Shown one piece after another: positions 44,860 to 53,440 of a DNA stretch of 64,000 nucleotides. Source of the stretch: Bradyrhizobium jicamae (GTDB lineage: Bacteria; Pseudomonadota; Alphaproteobacteria; Rhizobiales; Xanthobacteraceae). Position numbers and translations under genes: made by a program. Position 1 is the first letter of the stretch; each line of letters starts with the position of its first letter. Where the stretch lies: contig NZ_LLXZ01000087.1 in NCBI RefSeq assembly GCF_001440395.1, positions 1 through 64,000 on the forward strand, read 5' to 3'. The notes below the pieces were generated by a model. The model was not told where the DNA came from. It saw nothing but the letters and a program-made list of their open reading frames with translations, and did no database searches.

Positions 44860-45824
44860 TGGCCAGGCGTGCGAAACCGGCGGCCAAGCGCAGCGCCAGC
44901 CAGACGAAACTACCCAAGGTCGGTGCGGGCGAATTGCTGACGCTGCTCGATTTCGTCCGCTACGCCGTCAGCCGCTTCGTCGAAGCCAGGCTGGTATTCG
45001 CACACGGCACCACCGATCCGGTGGCGGAAGCCGCCTTCATCGTCTGCGAGGCGCTGCATCTGCATCCCGACCAGTTCGAGAGTTTCGCGACCGCACGGGT
45101 CACGGCGGTCGAAGGCAAGAAGATCCTCGATCTGATCGCGCGCCGCGTCACGACGCGAAAGCCCGCGGCCTATCTCGTCAACAAGATCTACATGCGCGGC
45201 CTGCCCTTCTATGTCGACGAGCGCACCATCGTGCCGCGCTCCTTCATCGGCGAATTGCTGGACCAGCATTTCGGCGGCGACGGCGACGACGAGGCCGGTT
45301 CGCTGCTCGCGGACGCGGGCGCGGTGGAAAGCGTGCTCGACCTCTGCACCGGCTCGGGCTGCCTCGCCGTTCTGGCGAGCCGGAATTTTCCGAATGCCGC
45401 GGTCGACGCGGTGGATATTTCAAAGGACGCGCTCGAAGTCGCCGCACGCAATGTCGGGGACTACAGGCTTGAGGATCGCCTCACGCTCTACCGCGGCGAC
45501 CTGTTCAAGCCGCTAAGCGGCAAGCGCTATGACCTCATCATTTCCAATCCGCCCTATGTCGATGCGCAAGGCATGGCCGACCTGCCGCGCGAATGCCGCG
45601 CCGAGCCGAAACTCGCCTTCGACGGCGGCGCCGACGGTCTCGATATCGTGCGCCGCATCCTCGACGAGGCGTCCGCCCACCTGACGCCGCAGGGCGGGCT
45701 GTTGTGCGAGATCGGCCGCTGCCGTCCGCAGCTCGAAGCCGCCTATCCGCACCTGCCGCTGCTCTGGCTCGACACCGAGGATTCCGAGGGCGAAGTATTC
45801 TGGATCGCCGCAGCGGATCTCTGA
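44859..45824 (+). CDS. prmB: 50S ribosomal protein L3 N5-glutamine methyltransferase
   Basis: PrmB methylates a glutamine of ribosomal protein L3. The 321-residue protein has a helical N-terminal half and a C-terminal SAM-binding fold. The glutamine-methyltransferase motif NPPYVDAQGM is present near residue 230, preceded by the SAM motif VLDLCTGSGCLAVLAS, and the FGGD... acceptor-side region. The related PrmC acts on release factors; length and the YVNKIYMRGLPFYVDERTIV stretch favour PrmB. A one-base overlap with moaE links it to that run. Confidence 0.88.
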   Translation: MARRAKPAAKRSASQTKLPKVGAGELLTLLDFVRYAVSRFVEARLVFAHGTTDPVAEAAFIVCEALHLHPDQFESFATARVTAVEGKKILDLIARRVTTRKPAAYLVNKIYMRGLPFYVDERTIVPRSFIGELLDQHFGGDGDDEAGSLLADAGAVESVLDLCTGSGCLAVLASRNFPNAAVDAVDISKDALEVAARNVGDYRLEDRLTLYRGDLFKPLSGKRYDLIISNPPYVDAQGMADLPRECRAEPKLAFDGGADGLDIVRRILDEASAHLTPQGGLLCEIGRCRPQLEAAYPHLPLLWLDTEDSEGEVFWIAAADL

Positions 45825-45931
45825 ATTTGCTGCAGTTGCGCGCAAATATCACGGCGCGCCGGCGTTCCCGTTCCGGGGCGAAACTGATAGTTTGGTGCTA
45901 GCCCAACGCCCCAGACATCAAGAGGCCGCCC

Positions 45932-47278
45932 ATGCTGGACAAGAGCGCCCGCCCCACCCCCGTCAACGTTCCAAACGATCTCGCCGCGCACTGGATGCCG
46001 TTCACCGCGAACCGGGCGTTCAAGGAGAACCCGCGGCTGCTCGCCGGCGCCAAGGACATGCACTATTTCACCGTCGACGGCCGCAAGATCATCGACGGCG
46101 CCTCGGGCATGTGGTGCACCAATGCCGGCCATGGCCGCATCGAGATTTCATCCGCGATCGCCAAGCAGGCTGAGGCGCTGGACTACGCGCCGCCGTTCCA
46201 GTTCGGCATTCCGCAGGCGTTCGAACTCGCCAGCCGCATTGCCGAGTTGGCGCCCGCCGGGCTCGACCACGTGTTCTTCTGCAATTCCGGCTCGGAAGCG
46301 GCCGACACCGCGCTCAAGATCGCGCTGGCCTATCACCAGATCAACGGCCAGGGCAGCCGCATCCGCCTGATCGGCCGCGAGCGCGGCTATCATGGCGTCG
46401 GCTTTGGCGGCACCTCCGTCGGCGGCATCGTCGGTAACCGAAAGCTGTTCGGCTCGCTCTTGACCGGCGTCGACCATCTGCCGGCGACCTATGACCGCGA
46501 GAAGCAGGCCTTCAGCAAGGGCGAGCCGGAACATGGCGCGCATTTCGCCGATGAGCTTGAGCGGCTCGTCAATTTGCACGGCGCCAACACCATCGCTGCC
46601 GTGATCGTCGAGCCGATGGCGGGATCGACCGGGGTGCTGCCGGCGCCGAAGGGCTACCTCAAGCGGCTGCGCGAGATCACCCAGAAGCACGGCATCCTCC
46701 TGATCTTTGACGAGGTGATCACCGGCTATGGCCGCCTCGGCTTCGCCTTTGCCGCCGAACGCTACGGTGTGGTGCCTGACATGCTGACCTTCGCCAAGGG
46801 CATCACCAACGGTGCTGCCCCGATGGGAGGCGTGCTGGTGCGCGACACCATCCACGACGCCTTCATGAGCGGGCCGGACTATGCCGTGGAATTGGCCCAT
46901 GGCTACACCTATTCCGCGCATCCGCTGGCCTGCGCGGCGGGCCTTGCCACGCTCGACATCTACCGCGACGAGAAACTGTTCGAACGCGCGCGTGAGCTCG
47001 AGCCGAAATTCGCCGACGCCGTGATGTCGCTCCGCAAGGAAGCTGATGTCGTGGATATCCGCACCGTCGGCCTGACCGCCGGCATCGATCTCGCGCCAAC
47101 AGCCGATGCGCCGGGCAAGCGCGGCTTCGCCGGGCTCAACAGCGCCTTCCACGATAATGACCTCATGGTGCGGGTGGCCGGCGACACCCTGGTGCTGACC
47201 CCGCCCCTGATCATCACCGAAGATCAGATCGGCGAGATCATCGACAAGGTCGCCAAGGTGATCCGCGCGACGGCGTAG
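45932..47278 (+). CDS. Omega-amino acid/pyruvate class III aminotransferase
   Basis: A 448-residue PLP enzyme of class III, close to beta-alanine/omega-amino acid:pyruvate transaminases. The N-terminus has HWMPFTANRAFKENPRLLAG, which is typical of that subgroup. Other landmarks: VFFCNSGSEAADTALKIAL, ERGYHGVGFGGTSVGGIVGN, LIFDEVITGYGRLGFAFAAE and the PLP lysine in MLTFAKGITNGAAPMGGV. Such enzymes convert beta-alanine or other omega-amines to semialdehydes. The exact amine is not fixed by sequence. Confidence 0.92.
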   Translation: MLDKSARPTPVNVPNDLAAHWMPFTANRAFKENPRLLAGAKDMHYFTVDGRKIIDGASGMWCTNAGHGRIEISSAIAKQAEALDYAPPFQFGIPQAFELASRIAELAPAGLDHVFFCNSGSEAADTALKIALAYHQINGQGSRIRLIGRERGYHGVGFGGTSVGGIVGNRKLFGSLLTGVDHLPATYDREKQAFSKGEPEHGAHFADELERLVNLHGANTIAAVIVEPMAGSTGVLPAPKGYLKRLREITQKHGILLIFDEVITGYGRLGFAFAAERYGVVPDMLTFAKGITNGAAPMGGVLVRDTIHDAFMSGPDYAVELAHGYTYSAHPLACAAGLATLDIYRDEKLFERARELEPKFADAVMSLRKEADVVDIRTVGLTAGIDLAPTADAPGKRGFAGLNSAFHDNDLMVRVAGDTLVLTPPLIITEDQIGEIIDKVAKVIRATA

Positions 47279-47379
47279 CTATCGCATCGGCTCTGACCGG
47301 GTAGGAACATTCGAAACCAGCCCGCGTTCATTCCACCGGCGGGAAGCGATCACGCTTCCGCCGGTTGAGGAATGCGGAC

Positions 47380-47952
47380 ATGCTCGCGCCTTCGAGCAGC
47401 TTGCTGCGCGCCGGGATGGAACTGAAGCTGAACCAGATCAAGCTGGCGACGCTATCCTATCTGCGCGACCGCACCGGTCAGGCGACCTCGACGATCACTT
47501 CTTATGCCATCGCCGCCGGCCTGTTCGCCGCGGCCGGCATTTTCATGATTGCCGCCTGCCTCGTCGGCATCACCGCGCTGTTTCGCTGGATCGAGATCCA
47601 TTACGGGCAGTTCTGGGCTTTCGGAGCGGTCGGCGCCTTGCTGGCAATGATCGCCACCATTTGCGCGGGGCTCGCTGTCGTTAAACTCAGACAAAAGACG
47701 CCGCACTTCCCCTCGCTCGCCAGCCGCCTGCGCGTGGCGGTCAAGGCCGGTCCGTTAAAACCAGACCAGATCGGAGCCGCGAGGGACACCGCCAGGTCGA
47801 TTCTACAGGCACCTCCGGCTTCGCCAGCGAGCAGCCGCCGGTCCCCCTCAAGGGACAGCAGGCCTTTGCAGGCCGGCGTCATCCTGATGGCGACGTTGCT
47901 GGGCCTGGCGGTAACGCGACGGCGACGGCAGGCGCGACAGATGGACATCTGA
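47380..47952 (+). CDS. Putative phage-holin/Acthol-type membrane protein
   Basis: A 190-residue protein with two close membrane helices (YAIAAGLFAAAGIFMIAACL and FGAVGALLAMIATICAGLAV) and a basic, arginine-rich C-terminus ending RRRRQARQMDI. The layout matches the small 'phage holin family' (Acthol) proteins of alphaproteobacteria, which are cellular and not from phage. A third hydrophobic stretch (AGVILMATLLGLAVT) is near the end. The ATG after GAGGAATGCGGAC is used; a TTG five codons earlier is possible. No function is known. Confidence 0.75.
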   Translation: MLAPSSSLLRAGMELKLNQIKLATLSYLRDRTGQATSTITSYAIAAGLFAAAGIFMIAACLVGITALFRWIEIHYGQFWAFGAVGALLAMIATICAGLAVVKLRQKTPHFPSLASRLRVAVKAGPLKPDQIGAARDTARSILQAPPASPASSRRSPSRDSRPLQAGVILMATLLGLAVTRRRRQARQMDI

Positions 47953-48142
47953 CGGCGTGGCACGCAGCCTACGGGATGACTCTCGGTTTCCAGTTCCGGC
48001 CGTGTCCAAAGAACACTAGCTCTGCGAATCAACATTGGTGCTAAGGTTGCAGCGCTTGGGACAGCGCAAGTTGGACGGTGCGTGAAACTTCCGTGTTTTC
48101 CCGGGTAAGGACAGTTCGGACCTTTAGGGCGTAGCGCGCGAC

Positions 48143-49603
48143 ATGATTCGCATTTCGACGATTTTCATCGCCATCTGCATGGTGCTGGTTGCAGCCTCCC
48201 TCGGCCTCGTCCTGCATGCGGTGGCGGGTTTCAGCGGCACCGAATCCGCGATCGTGGCGCTTACCGCGCTGACCTTTCTGATCCTCTACAACGCCGTGTC
48301 GATGCGGCTGCGCGATCGCTCCGACGTCGGTGGCCAGATCGCCGATCTCTCCCGCGGCACCGCCGACCTCGCGCGTCAGGTCGCCGAATTCGGCCGCCGG
48401 CTCGCCGCCGTCGAGGGCCGGCTGGTGTCGGCGAACTCCGCAAGCTCGGACCGCATCCAGGCCGTGGTCGGCGAGATCAGCGAGCTCGGCGTGCTGGTCA
48501 AGCAACTGGCTGTCTCGGTAGCGAGCCATGAGGACCTGCTGGCTTCGGGTGCGGCGGCCGCAGCCCATGCCCCGGCGGCCCGGCCGGATCCCGAACCCCA
48601 GCACGAACGGGCGGTCGCCGCTGAGCCGGCGCCCGTCGCCAGGCCCGCGCCTGCTGCCGCCGCAAAGCCGGCTGCGGTTGCCGCAGAATCCGCTTCGCCC
48701 TCGCGCAACCAGCCGCAACTGCTTGCCGCGGTGAAGAACGCCATCGAGGAGAGCCGGCTCGACATCTACCTGCAGCCGATGGTGACGCTGCCGCAGCGCA
48801 AGGTGCGCTTCTACGAGGCGGTGACACGGCTGCGCGACGACAGGGACCAGATCCTCGCCGCCGACGATTTCATCCCGACCGCCGAAGCCGGCGGGCTGAT
48901 CGGCAAGATCGATCACATGGTGATGCTGCGCTGTATCCAGGTGTTGCGCCGCCTGATGGTGCGCAACAAGGATGTCGGCGTATTCTGCAACGTCTCGGCG
49001 GCGACGCTCGGCAATCCCACCAACTTCGCGCAATGTCTCGACTTCCTCGAGGCCAACCGGGCGCTGGCGCCGTCCTTCGTGCTCGAATTCAAGCAGGCAA
49101 CGTTCCGTAATCTCCGCCCGACCGAAATCGAGAATCTCGCCGCCCTGTCGCAGCGCGGCTACCGCTTCTCGATCGATCATGTCACCGACTTGCGGATCGA
49201 GCCGCGCGATCTCGCCGATCGCGGCGTCCGCTTCATCAAGGTGCCGGCAGCATTGCTGCTCGATCCCAAGCAGAGCTCGACCTCGGACATCCACCCTTCC
49301 GACCTTTCCGACCTGCTCGGCCGCTTCGGCATCGACCTGATCGCCGAAAAGATTGAGGGCGAGCGCGCGGTGGTCGACCTGCTCGACTATGACGTGCGGT
49401 TTGGACAGGGTTTCCTGTTTGCGCCGCCGCGGCCGTTGCGGCCCGAGGGGGCATCTGCTACCGGCGGAGCGACAGCAAACAAGGACTCCGCCAATCACAA
49501 TGGCCCCAGCAACACGGTACCCATGGCCGGCCCGGCCGCAGAGCCCCCGATGCGGGCGACCGGCAATGCCGCACTGGCGCGCCGCGCCGCGGGACCTGGC
49601 TAA
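48143..49603 (+). CDS. Membrane-anchored EAL-domain protein, probably degenerate
   Basis: A 486-residue protein. Two N-terminal membrane helices (ISTIFIAICMVLVAASLGLVL and IVALTALTFLILYNAVS, shortened) are followed by a coiled coil, an alanine/proline-rich linker and an EAL domain from about residue 205 to 435. EAL domains hydrolyse cyclic-di-GMP. Key motifs are altered: EAL is EAV (YEAVTRLR), and the DDFGTG loop is IDHVTDLR, missing the second metal-binding aspartate. FCNVSAATL and FIKVPAALL are kept. It may bind the nucleotide without cleaving it. Activity cannot be decided by reading. Confidence 0.85.
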   Translation: MIRISTIFIAICMVLVAASLGLVLHAVAGFSGTESAIVALTALTFLILYNAVSMRLRDRSDVGGQIADLSRGTADLARQVAEFGRRLAAVEGRLVSANSASSDRIQAVVGEISELGVLVKQLAVSVASHEDLLASGAAAAAHAPAARPDPEPQHERAVAAEPAPVARPAPAAAAKPAAVAAESASPSRNQPQLLAAVKNAIEESRLDIYLQPMVTLPQRKVRFYEAVTRLRDDRDQILAADDFIPTAEAGGLIGKIDHMVMLRCIQVLRRLMVRNKDVGVFCNVSAATLGNPTNFAQCLDFLEANRALAPSFVLEFKQATFRNLRPTEIENLAALSQRGYRFSIDHVTDLRIEPRDLADRGVRFIKVPAALLLDPKQSSTSDIHPSDLSDLLGRFGIDLIAEKIEGERAVVDLLDYDVRFGQGFLFAPPRPLRPEGASATGGATANKDSANHNGPSNTVPMAGPAAEPPMRATGNAALARRAAGPG

Positions 49604-49618
49604 CAGGCTTTCGACATC

Positions 49619-50473
49619 ATGACTTCATTGCGCTTCGTCGAGCGGCTGAGCGACCTCGTTAACGGCGTGGAGGTCATCCTCTCCGACATCTGGGGCGTGG
49701 TGCATAACGGGCTCGAATCCTTTCCTGAAGCCTGTGAGGCGCTGCACACCTATCGCCAGCGCGGCGGCACCGTCATCCTGATCACCAACGCGCCGCGGCC
49801 AGCCGATTCCGTGCAGCGGCAATTGCGCAAGCTCGGTGTCGCCGATGAAACCTACGATGCTATTGTCTCTTCCGGCGACCTGACCCGGAACTTCGTCGCC
49901 GACCATCCCGGCAAGAAAATATTCTGGATCGGTCCGGAGCGGGATTCCTCGATCCATCGCGGACTCGACGCCGTGATGGTGCCGCTGGAGCAAGCCGACT
50001 ACATCATCTGCACCGGCCTGTTCGACGATGAAACCGAATCAGCGGAAGACTATCGCGCGATGCTGCTGCAGGCGCGCGAGCACAGACTGCCGCTGGTTTG
50101 CGCCAATCCCGACATCGTCGTCGAACGCGGCGACCGCCTGATCTATTGCGCCGGCGCCGTCGCCGAGCTCTATCGCGAGCTTGGCGGCGAGTCGATCTTC
50201 TACGGCAAGCCGCACCGGCCGATCTATGAACGCGCCATGGCGCTCGCCGCCGAACGCCGCGGCCAGCCGACCTCGCTCGACCGCGTGCTGGCGATCGGGG
50301 ATTCGGTGCGGACCGACCTCACGGGTGCCTTGGGCTTCGGGATCGATTGTCTTTTCCTGACCCGCGGCATCCATTCGGAGGAATTCGAGGGCATCGACCA
50401 GCTCGATGCGGCCTCGGTGAAGGAGCTGTTCGGTCATCCGCCCCGCGCGCTGATGCGGGAGCTGCGGTGGTAG
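49619..50473 (+). CDS. HAD-superfamily hydrolase, TIGR01459 type
   Basis: A 284-residue HAD hydrolase of the subfamily IIA type (NagD-like). The first catalytic motif reads LSDIWGVVHNG, with the nucleophile aspartate and the tryptophan typical of TIGR01459. Motif II is VILITNAPRP; the cap lies in the middle; the C-terminal part has YGKPHRPIYERAMALA and LAIGDSVRTDLTGALGFG with the metal-binding aspartates. The substrate is unknown. It follows the EAL gene by 15 bases on the same strand. Confidence 0.9.
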   Translation: MTSLRFVERLSDLVNGVEVILSDIWGVVHNGLESFPEACEALHTYRQRGGTVILITNAPRPADSVQRQLRKLGVADETYDAIVSSGDLTRNFVADHPGKKIFWIGPERDSSIHRGLDAVMVPLEQADYIICTGLFDDETESAEDYRAMLLQAREHRLPLVCANPDIVVERGDRLIYCAGAVAELYRELGGESIFYGKPHRPIYERAMALAAERRGQPTSLDRVLAIGDSVRTDLTGALGFGIDCLFLTRGIHSEEFEGIDQLDAASVKELFGHPPRALMRELRW

Positions 50474-50808
50474 GTGCATCGCTGCACCGGACTCAAAATT
50501 GCGAAAACAACCCCATGCAAAGTAGAATAGGCCCCGGCTCACACTCACGCCGCTTGCGTCCGGGGCACGAGATGGTCCGTCGTCACGGCCCAACCTAATC
50601 TCATCCTGCTCTAGGACTGTGCGTCATGGCCGGGCTTAGCCGTCCGAAGGACGGCGTCGCTTCCGCTCGCCTACGCCCGGCCATCCACGTCTTGCCGGTC
50701 GGGCGGCTCCAAAAACGTGGATGCCCGGGACATCTAGCGCGAAGACGCGCTTCGCGCTTTTGCCCGGGCATGACGAAACTGATGCTGACGGTTTGAGGGT
50801 TCGGCGGT
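50474..50808. other. 335-base gap holding a palindromic repeat
   Basis: The gap between the convergent HAD hydrolase and CheY-like genes has no gene. Most of it is the family C repeat at 50623-50774; the rest shows nothing I can name. Confidence 0.75.
50623..50774. repeat. Intergenic palindrome, family C long copy
   Basis: The outer ends GTCATGGCCGGGCT and TGCCCGGGCATGAC pair imperfectly, and an inner pair ATCCACGT / ACGTGGAT is exact, with extra small hairpins (CCGTCCGAAGGACGG, GCGCGAAGACGCGCTTCGCGC-like) in between. It looks like two fused palindromic units. A compact relative is at 28354-28423. Confidence 0.85.
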
Positions 50809-51204
50809 TTACGCCGTCGCCATATCCGGGAAGACCGCCTCGATCTTGGTCTTCAGCGTCGCCGCGTTGAACGGCTTGACGATGTAATTGTTCACGCCGG
50901 CCTTCTTGGCGGCGATCACGTTCTCGGTCTTGGATTCCGCCGTGATCATGATGAAGGGCGTGGTGGCGAGGTTGGGGTCGGCACGGACTTCCTTGAGCAG
51001 GTCGTAGCCGGTCATCGGCTCCATGTTCCAGTCGGAAATCACCAGCCCGTATTTCTTGCCGCGCATCTTGTTCAGCGCGGCCGAGCCGTCGCTGGCGTCG
51101 TCGATGTTGTCGAAGCCGAGCTGCTTCAGAAGATTTCGGATGATGCGGATCATGGTGCTGTAGTCATCGACCACCAGAACCGGCATGGACAAATCAACCG
51201 CCAT
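50809..51204 (-). CDS. CheY-like single-domain response regulator
   Basis: A 131-residue receiver with no output domain. Phosphorylation residues are complete: Asp13/Asp14, the acceptor Asp58 in VISDWNMEPMTG, Thr88 in IMITAES and Lys110 in YIVKPFNAATL. It resembles CheY of rhizobia and caulobacters (opening LSMPVLVVDDYSTMIRIIRN). No chemotaxis or kinase gene is nearby, so its partner and target are not known. The start MAVDLSMPV is chosen; a longer frame adds five residues. Confidence 0.9.
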   Translation of the reverse strand: MAVDLSMPVLVVDDYSTMIRIIRNLLKQLGFDNIDDASDGSAALNKMRGKKYGLVISDWNMEPMTGYDLLKEVRADPNLATTPFIMITAESKTENVIAAKKAGVNNYIVKPFNAATLKTKIEAVFPDMATA

Positions 51205-51420
51205 CTTTCCCCCACTCAATGCTTACGCCACAAACTATCCGCAGGCCTGCGCGACCCGCAGTCCTCCCCCAACCTCTAGCATCAGCCCTTAAACAGCGCG
51301 TAAACGGCCGGAGCCGGATTGCATTCGTTTTGGCCCCGGCCTGCCCGCTTGACTTCAGCGGGTCCCCCGATCACGGTCCGGCCGCGTTCACCGAACCGAA
51401 ATTCCCAAAGAATTCCTGAA

Positions 51421-52389
51421 ATGACTGGTTTTACCGTTATCCGAGACACCACCCCTGCCGCCGACATCCCCCGCGGGTCGGTGGTCGCCATGGGCAATTT
51501 CGACGGCGTCCATCTGGGCCACCGGGCCGTGATTGACGCCGCCTTGCGGATGGGCCGCGCCCACGGCAAGCCGGCCTTTGCCCTCACCTTCGAGCCGCAT
51601 CCGCGCACCTTTTTCAGCCCGAACAGCCCGCAGTTCCGCCTTTCCGACGAGCCCAGCAAGCTGCGCCTGCTGGCCGGCACCGGGCTCGACGGCGCGGTCG
51701 TGATGACCTTCGACAAGACCCGCGCTGGAACCTCGGCGCAAGATTTCATTCACCATGACCTGATTGAGCGCCTCGGCGTCAGCGGCATCGCGGTGGGTTA
51801 CGACTTTCATTTCGGCAAGGGCCGGGCCGGCTCGCCGAGCCTTTTGGTCAGCGAGGCGCCGCGGCTCGGCATCGAGGTCGACGTCCAGGCCCATGTCGAT
51901 ATCGAGGAGCGGCCGGTGTCCTCCAGCGCGATCCGCATGGCGCTGGCGGAGGGCCAGATCGACGCGGCCACCGCCATGCTGGGCGGGCCGTGGTTCGTCA
52001 GCGGCGAGGTGATCCATGGCGAGAAGCGCGGCCGCGATCTCGGCTACCCCACCGCCAATATCCGCCTCGACAAGAATTGCAGCCTGAAGCACGGCATCTA
52101 TGCGGTACGGATCGGCCTTGGCGCCGAGCGATTCGATGCTGTCGCCAGCTTCGGCCGCCGCCCGACCTTCGACAATGGCGCCCCGCTCCTGGAAGTGTTC
52201 CTGTTCGACTTCAAGGGCGACCTCTATGGCACCGTGCTCGACGTCGCCTTCATCGGTTTCATCCGCGACGAACTGAAATTCGACAACATCGAAGCGTTGA
52301 TACGCCGGATGGATGATGACAGCGCCAGGGCGCGCGCGGCCCTTGCCGCAGCGCCGGACGCATTTCCCAGGCTTGGAACGATCGGTTGA
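51421..52389 (+). CDS. ribF: Bifunctional riboflavin kinase/FAD synthetase
   Basis: RibF makes FMN and then FAD from riboflavin. The 322-residue protein has the N-terminal nucleotidyltransferase domain, with GNFDGVHLGHRAV near residues 25-37 and VGYDFHFGKGRAGSP, and the C-terminal flavokinase domain, with HGEKRGRDLGYPTANIRLD and ASFGRRPTFDNG. The ATG at MTGFTVIRDTTP is right for the family; the open frame upstream is unlike. Its stop overlaps the start of maa. FMN it makes is what the ribH2 riboswitch near 18 kb would sense. Confidence 0.96.
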   Translation: MTGFTVIRDTTPAADIPRGSVVAMGNFDGVHLGHRAVIDAALRMGRAHGKPAFALTFEPHPRTFFSPNSPQFRLSDEPSKLRLLAGTGLDGAVVMTFDKTRAGTSAQDFIHHDLIERLGVSGIAVGYDFHFGKGRAGSPSLLVSEAPRLGIEVDVQAHVDIEERPVSSSAIRMALAEGQIDAATAMLGGPWFVSGEVIHGEKRGRDLGYPTANIRLDKNCSLKHGIYAVRIGLGAERFDAVASFGRRPTFDNGAPLLEVFLFDFKGDLYGTVLDVAFIGFIRDELKFDNIEALIRRMDDDSARARAALAAAPDAFPRLGTIG

Positions 52390-52940
52390 ACAAAACAGAA
52401 AAACAAAAAATGCTGGCCGGCGAGCTCTATCGCCCCGGCGATCCCGAACTTCAGGCCGATGCCGCCGCCAACAAGGCCTGGCTCGCGCGCTACAATGCGG
52501 CGCTCGCAGCGCCGGTGTCCGAGCGGCACGCGCTGCTCTCGGCCCATTTCGGCCATGTCGGCGCCAGTGCCGTGATCCGTCCGCCGTTCTTTTGCGACTA
52601 TGGCTACAACATCCGGCTCGGCGACGAGGTGTTTCTCAATTTCAATTGCGTCATCCTCGACGTCGTCGAAGTCGTGATCGGCGACCGCACCCAGATCGGA
52701 CCGGCGACGCAAATCTACGCCGCCGACCACCCGCGCGACGCCGATACCAGGCGGACCGGCCTCGAATTCGGCCGCCCGGTGCGGATCGGCACCGACGTCT
52801 GGATCGGCGGCGGCGCCATCATCCTTCCCGGTGTCACGATCGGCGACGGTGCTGTCATCGGCGCCGGCAGCGTGGTGACGCGGGGCGTTGCCGCGGGCGT
52901 CACCGTCGCCGGAAACCCGGCCCGGCCGCGCTCAACCTGA
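52386..52940 (+). CDS. maa: Maltose/sugar O-acetyltransferase
   Basis: A 184-residue acetyl-CoA-dependent acetyltransferase of the Maa/LacA group with left-handed beta-helix repeats. The N-terminal helix EKQKMLAGELYRPGDPELQ is typical. The hexapeptide repeats run through NIRLGDEVFLNFNCVILDV to VIGAGSVVTRGVAAG, and the catalytic histidine lies in YAADHPRDADTR. I prefer the TTG start overlapping the ribF stop (TTGA), because homologues start with a similar short lysine-rich lead before MLAGELY; the internal ATG eight codons later is the alternative. Confidence 0.87.
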   Translation: MNKTEKQKMLAGELYRPGDPELQADAAANKAWLARYNAALAAPVSERHALLSAHFGHVGASAVIRPPFFCDYGYNIRLGDEVFLNFNCVILDVVEVVIGDRTQIGPATQIYAADHPRDADTRRTGLEFGRPVRIGTDVWIGGGAIILPGVTIGDGAVIGAGSVVTRGVAAGVTVAGNPARPRST

Positions 52941-52978
52941 AACAGCCCACCGACTCCCTTGGGTTTTCGTCAGGTGCG

Positions 52979-53431
52979 CTATGGCGGGCCGGCGACGAGG
53001 CGGGAATCGAGGGGCGTGTCCACGACCTCCTCGATCCCAACTTTTGCTGAATCCCGGTGACCGGGATTGAGGAGAAAATTCCAACCAAGCGGAACGATGA
53101 CCGACGGCACCTGCAACAACGCCGTTGCGGCGCGATCGAGCCACTCGTCACCGATCCGTCGTGTCACATCGGGTCGCCCGCGCCAATCGCCGGCAAGCCG
53201 ATCGACATCGACCTTTTGAATATCCACGGCTTCGGAAACGCGTATTCGCAGCAATCGGTATGTCGATGGGACCAGGTCGCGGTCCATATGGACCAGCATC
53301 TCGAGCAGCGCGCTTGCCGGATGGTCCGCCAGGTAAACGATCCGCTTTCCGCGCGTATGCCATCGGCCGGCTGCCCGCAGCCCGCCCTCGCCGGACAGAT
53401 CGACGTAATTTGATATTCGCCAAAGCTCCAT
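52979..53431 (-). CDS. RES-domain toxin
   Basis: A 150-residue RES-domain protein. RES toxins (for example MbcT, ParT, Res) attack NAD+ or ADP-ribosylate a target. The named arginine-tyrosine-glutamate pattern is visible: GLRAAGRWHTRGKRIVYLAD with Arg23/Arg30 and Tyr33, then HPASALLEMLVHM with Glu44. The middle has LLRIRVSEAVDIQKVDVDRL and ends in IVPLGWNFLLNPGHRDSAKV. It follows the antitoxin gene on the same strand by 9 bases, the usual antitoxin-first order. Confidence 0.88.
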   Translation of the reverse strand: MELWRISNYVDLSGEGGLRAAGRWHTRGKRIVYLADHPASALLEMLVHMDRDLVPSTYRLLRIRVSEAVDIQKVDVDRLAGDWRGRPDVTRRIGDEWLDRAATALLQVPSVIVPLGWNFLLNPGHRDSAKVGIEEVVDTPLDSRLVAGPP

Positions 53432-53440
53432 CGAATTGGC

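Noticed and set aside
47380..47952. Possible prophage remnant because of the holin-like protein
   Set aside because: No integrase, capsid or lysis genes are nearby; this protein type is a normal chromosomal gene in alphaproteobacteria.
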